Assembly: GCA_025997675.1 (NCBI GenBank)
Contig: BNUX01000066.1
Coordinates: 1-15,796, forward strand
Direction: 5' to 3'
Origin: Spirochaetia bacterium
Lineage (GTDB): Bacteria; Spirochaetota; Spirochaetia; Treponematales; Breznakiellaceae
Length of the DNA: 15,796 nucleotides
Shown: piece after piece, positions 12,986-15,796 of the stretch
Layout: the number at the start of each line of letters is the position of its first letter
Position numbering within the stretch: the first letter of the stretch is position 1
Notes under the pieces: model-generated
What the model saw: only the letters and a program-made list of their open reading frames with translations
What the model was told of the DNA's origin: nothing
Database searches by the model: none
Made by a program: the position numbers and the translations under genes

Positions 12986-15796
12986 ATGGAGTTGCCTGAT
13001 CAATCCGGAAAGTTTCCGTGCCTAACCGCCCTCCTTCTCAGGTCCCTAGCCCTCTTCGCCATCCTCTGGCAGTTCCGCCTCCTGGCCGCCGATTTGGCGG
13101 ATACCCCGGTCTTCGGAGCCACCCTCCTCTGTGCCTTCGCGGCCGCCTGGCTTCTGGCCCGCCGGATGGTGCCCGGCACATTTGGCGCTGTTAAAGCCCT
13201 CCTCATTCTGTTCCTCATCCCCTGGGTAACCCGGGCGGGTATCGCCCTTCCCCGGCTCTTTGTACCCGGCCCCGCCATTACCCTGGATTCCCTGCTGCTT
13301 AACCTGGACCGGAACAGCTTTGTTGTTCTGTTGCCCTTCTACTGGGCCGCCTTTACCACCTACTTTGCCGCCAAATCCCGCCGCTTCTTGCGGGCCGATA
13401 TCATTGCCGCCGATGTGCTTCTCCTGGTGCTGTACTCCATAGTCCGTACTGCGGATTTGCCCGCCTACCGCTGGCCGGTGCTGATGATTGCCGTTTTTTG
13501 CGGCATCATCTTCCTGCAGATACTGGCCTTTATGCTCTCCCTGCCCCCGGAGTACGGGTTGCAAAGGCGGGAGGGTATCCTTGGGGGGCTGGCCCTGCTT
13601 ATCCTGGTGGCGATTGGGGGGATGCTCCTGATCCGGCCTTCCCAGGAAGGGGCGGTGGACAAGGGCGGGGGGCTTCTGGAACCGAATATGTTCCACTTCG
13701 ACTTTTCTCAGGTACTGCGGCTGGAAAGTGAAATCAGCATGAACGACGATTTGGTCTTTATTGTCCGAAAGGACCCCGATGATGATCATATTTACCTCAG
13801 ACGTTACGTGCTTTCCGGCTACAACCCCAAACAGGGATTCTACCGGCACGAAACGATTGACGAGGCGGCCCAGCCCCAGCGGCTGCCGGACCGGCGTACC
13901 ATCCTGAAGGCAGAGCCCATCGAAAATTTCCGCCTTACCAACCAGGAATATTACCTGGTGAACTTTGATTCCGCAGCCCTTATCGCCATGAAGGAACCGG
14001 TGGAAATCCTTCCCTTTGACAGCTGGGATGCGTCTTCCTTCAGTTCTGCGTATGCGGTTCAAAGCCAGACCAGCGATGCCTTTGCCTTTGAGCTGGCGGA
14101 TATCATGGAAGGGGAATTTTCAGACCGGGGGCAGTTTAGCCCCGCCGGGGGAAGGACCATGCCGGAAGCCCTGGGGTTAAGCCCGGAGGAATACGCCTAC
14201 TATACCGAGTATGGCGGCAATGAACGGATCGCCGCCTACGCCCGGGAACTTACCCGGGGGTTTAGTTCCTACTGGGACCGGATTCAGGTTCTCTACGAAA
14301 CCCTGAAATACGGGGATTACCGGTATAGCCTGAAACCCGGGCTTGCCCCCGATGGGGACCAACTGGGCTATTTCCTCTTTGACGCCAAGAAGGGTTACTG
14401 TTCCTACTATGCGTTCGCCTTTACCATGCTCCTGCGCTCCCTGGGTATCCCCGCACGGGTAGCGGCGGGTTTTTTCATCGACCCTGAACTGGATACCTTT
14501 AACTATTACCCGGTCCGTTCCGATATGGCCCATGCCTGGGTGGAGGTCCGGTATCCCGAATATGGGTGGATTGAATATGATCCCACCACCGCTAATTTAG
14601 CGGAGAATGAGGAATTCCGCTTTTCCTCCGGGGTGCCCCAGGACTTATTTGAGCGGCTTATGCGGGAAATCCTGGAAAACCGTTCCCGGCTGAATCCCAA
14701 GGAAGGGGCCGACGACAACTCCCCTGCGTCCGCTCTGGGCAGGCTTGGCCGGCAGGTCCGTTCGTTCCTCGCCCGGTATTGGCCCCCGTTCCTGATTAGC
14801 GTGGCGGCCCTGGTCTTCTTAAGCCTCCGCACCGGTTTCTTTGTAAGCGCCCGGTTGGCGCGGAAGCCCCGGAAAAAGGCGGGCTATCTCTGGGCGCATA
14901 CCCTCCGCAGGCTTCATCTGGCGGGCTATAAACGGGATACCCGGAAAATAGGAGAAGCCGAGTGGGCCCAGTTTATGGAACCGGTTTTTCCCGGCATCTA
15001 CGGGCTTTATCAGGGAATAGCCGCCGCCCGCTACGCCCCGAAATATGAAGCGGAGGATTGGAAGGCCCTGGAAGAGCGATACTGCACATTCAGAGACCAA
15101 TACCGGAACAGAACGCCCCTTGGGAGGCGTATCCTGGCTTGGCTTCTGCCACCTCTGGCCATGTCCCTAAAAGGCGCCGGGCGCCATTTTACGGCGCTGC
15201 TCCTTGTGGGGTTGTTGCTACCCCTCGGGGGAGACCTGGTCCAAGCCCAAGATAATGCTCCGGATGCGGCAGCCCTCTACCGGATGGCTGAGGAGGCTCA
15301 AAAATCGGAATATTGGGAGCGGGCCATGGAACTCTACAACCGGGGTATGGTTCTTTATCCCCAGGACTCCCGGTTTCCCTGGGCGCTGGGACAGCTCTAC
15401 GAAAGCCGGAGCCTCTATGGGCTGGCCTGGGAGGCCTACCGGAAAACAGAAGCCCTGCTGCCCTACGACCCGGACCTTCTGTACCAGATGGGACTTACCG
15501 CCGCCTTCCTGAACGAGAGCGCCACCGCCGTGGAGTACCTGGAACGGCTTTTAGCCATATCCCCGGACAACCTGGGGGCCATCGGCAACCTTGGGTGGAT
15601 GTACTACAAGCTCCACCGCCTGGGTGAGGGGGAGCGGCTCCTCCTGGATGCCCAGACCCGGTTCGGTTCAAGCCCCGATTTTGCCATGACCCTGGGTACC
15701 ATCTATTCCGAGATGTTCCGGTATGATGAGGCTAAAAAATGGTACCTGGAAGCAATTGACGGGGGGGATGCTATGGGGGACCGGGCCTTTAGTTCC
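12986..15796 (+). CDS. membrane transglutaminase (TgpA-like) fused to TPR domain, runs off window
   Basis: The frame is open for 937 codons to the window edge with no stop. In order: 6-7 membrane helices (about 14-217, DUF3488-like); an exported loop with a transglutaminase-type cysteine protease core (about 440-540) with Cys472 in KGYCSYYAF, His516 in MAHAWVEV and Asp532 in IEYDPTT; a membrane helix (about 597-620); a cytosolic helical segment (about 625-715) resembling DUF4129; a second hydrophobic stretch (735-750) ending LVQAQD like a signal peptide; then TPR repeats from about 758, such as AMELYNRGMVLYPQD and EYLERLLAISPDN. Transglutaminase-fold membrane proteins of this type often sit with MoxR and DUF58 genes; none is in this window. 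No Shine-Dalgarno precedes ATG 12986, and an in-frame stop lies at 12911-12913. The C-terminus is missing. Confidence 0.85.
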   Translation, partial: MELPDQSGKFPCLTALLLRSLALFAILWQFRLLAADLADTPVFGATLLCAFAAAWLLARRMVPGTFGAVKALLILFLIPWVTRAGIALPRLFVPGPAITLDSLLLNLDRNSFVVLLPFYWAAFTTYFAAKSRRFLRADIIAADVLLLVLYSIVRTADLPAYRWPVLMIAVFCGIIFLQILAFMLSLPPEYGLQRREGILGGLALLILVAIGGMLLIRPSQEGAVDKGGGLLEPNMFHFDFSQVLRLESEISMNDDLVFIVRKDPDDDHIYLRRYVLSGYNPKQGFYRHETIDEAAQPQRLPDRRTILKAEPIENFRLTNQEYYLVNFDSAALIAMKEPVEILPFDSWDASSFSSAYAVQSQTSDAFAFELADIMEGEFSDRGQFSPAGGRTMPEALGLSPEEYAYYTEYGGNERIAAYARELTRGFSSYWDRIQVLYETLKYGDYRYSLKPGLAPDGDQLGYFLFDAKKGYCSYYAFAFTMLLRSLGIPARVAAGFFIDPELDTFNYYPVRSDMAHAWVEVRYPEYGWIEYDPTTANLAENEEFRFSSGVPQDLFERLMREILENRSRLNPKEGADDNSPASALGRLGRQVRSFLARYWPPFLISVAALVFLSLRTGFFVSARLARKPRKKAGYLWAHTLRRLHLAGYKRDTRKIGEAEWAQFMEPVFPGIYGLYQGIAAARYAPKYEAEDWKALEERYCTFRDQYRNRTPLGRRILAWLLPPLAMSLKGAGRHFTALLLVGLLLPLGGDLVQAQDNAPDAAALYRMAEEAQKSEYWERAMELYNRGMVLYPQDSRFPWALGQLYESRSLYGLAWEAYRKTEALLPYDPDLLYQMGLTAAFLNESATAVEYLERLLAISPDNLGAIGNLGWMYYKLHRLGEGERLLLDAQTRFGSSPDFAMTLGTIYSEMFRYDEAKKWYLEAIDGGDAMGDRAFSS

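Noticed and set aside
13046..14062. 338-residue minus-strand open frame.
   Set aside because: Fully antisense to the transglutaminase gene, low-complexity Gly/Gln/Glu composition, no start signals.
15161..15796. A separate TPR gene starting at ATG 15161.
   Set aside because: There is no stop between it and the transglutaminase frame and no ribosome binding site before this ATG; kept as one fused gene, with the alternative recorded as a finding.

Overview
The window looks like chromosomal DNA of a free-living or host-associated spirochete, most probably a moderately GC-rich treponeme of the termite-gut type. This is an inference from the gene repertoire (group III phosphofructokinase, tandem double-psi-barrel RlpA-like protein, large secreted serine protease, transglutaminase/TPR membrane protein) and not from any marker gene; there is no rRNA or tRNA here. 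Gene density is high, with no gene-free stretch longer than about 140 bases.

Layout: (1) 127-915, a cytosolic protein of unknown function. (2) 920-976, a palindrome built from four copies of a CGCGAAT heptamer, then 1057-1720, an AT-richer pair: a PIN-domain (VapC-like) ribonuclease and a small overlapping partner, together a probable toxin-antitoxin pair. (3) 5365-1690 on the minus strand, a tight three-gene operon from a clear sigma70-type promoter: tandem RlpA-like barrel protein, orphan PotD-like periplasmic binding protein, and a cyclic-nucleotide-binding domain fused to an NhaC-family membrane transporter. (4) 5500-7961, a secreted family 3 glycoside hydrolase followed by a GNAT acetyltransferase. 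(5) 9981-7948 minus, a secreted trypsin-like serine protease with a long unassigned C-terminal half. (6) 10072-10587, a DinB-family four-helix protein. (7) 11737-10634 minus, a secreted NlpC/P60-like cysteine peptidase. (8) 11803-12885, a 6-phosphofructokinase. (9) 12986 to the window end, an open-ended 937-codon reading frame combining a TgpA-like membrane transglutaminase, a DUF4129-like segment, an internal signal-peptide-like segment and TPR repeats.

How they fit together: most of the window serves the cell envelope. The GH3 enzyme, NlpC/P60-like peptidase, RlpA-like protein, serine protease and transglutaminase are all exported or membrane proteins likely to act on peptidoglycan or periplasmic proteins. 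The most unusual unit is region 3. It places a soluble binding protein that seems to have lost the polyamine-anchoring acids next to a secondary transporter of the ion-transporter superfamily carrying an intact-looking cNMP pocket, with no ABC permease or ATPase genes nearby. This could be a TRAP-like, cyclic-nucleotide-gated uptake system. That is a hypothesis.

Three genes (1057, 5500, 9981) lack a Shine-Dalgarno sequence and have -10-like hexamers only 6-12 bases before the start codon, which suggests leaderless or nearly leaderless mRNAs. Two convergent gene pairs overlap at their 3' ends.
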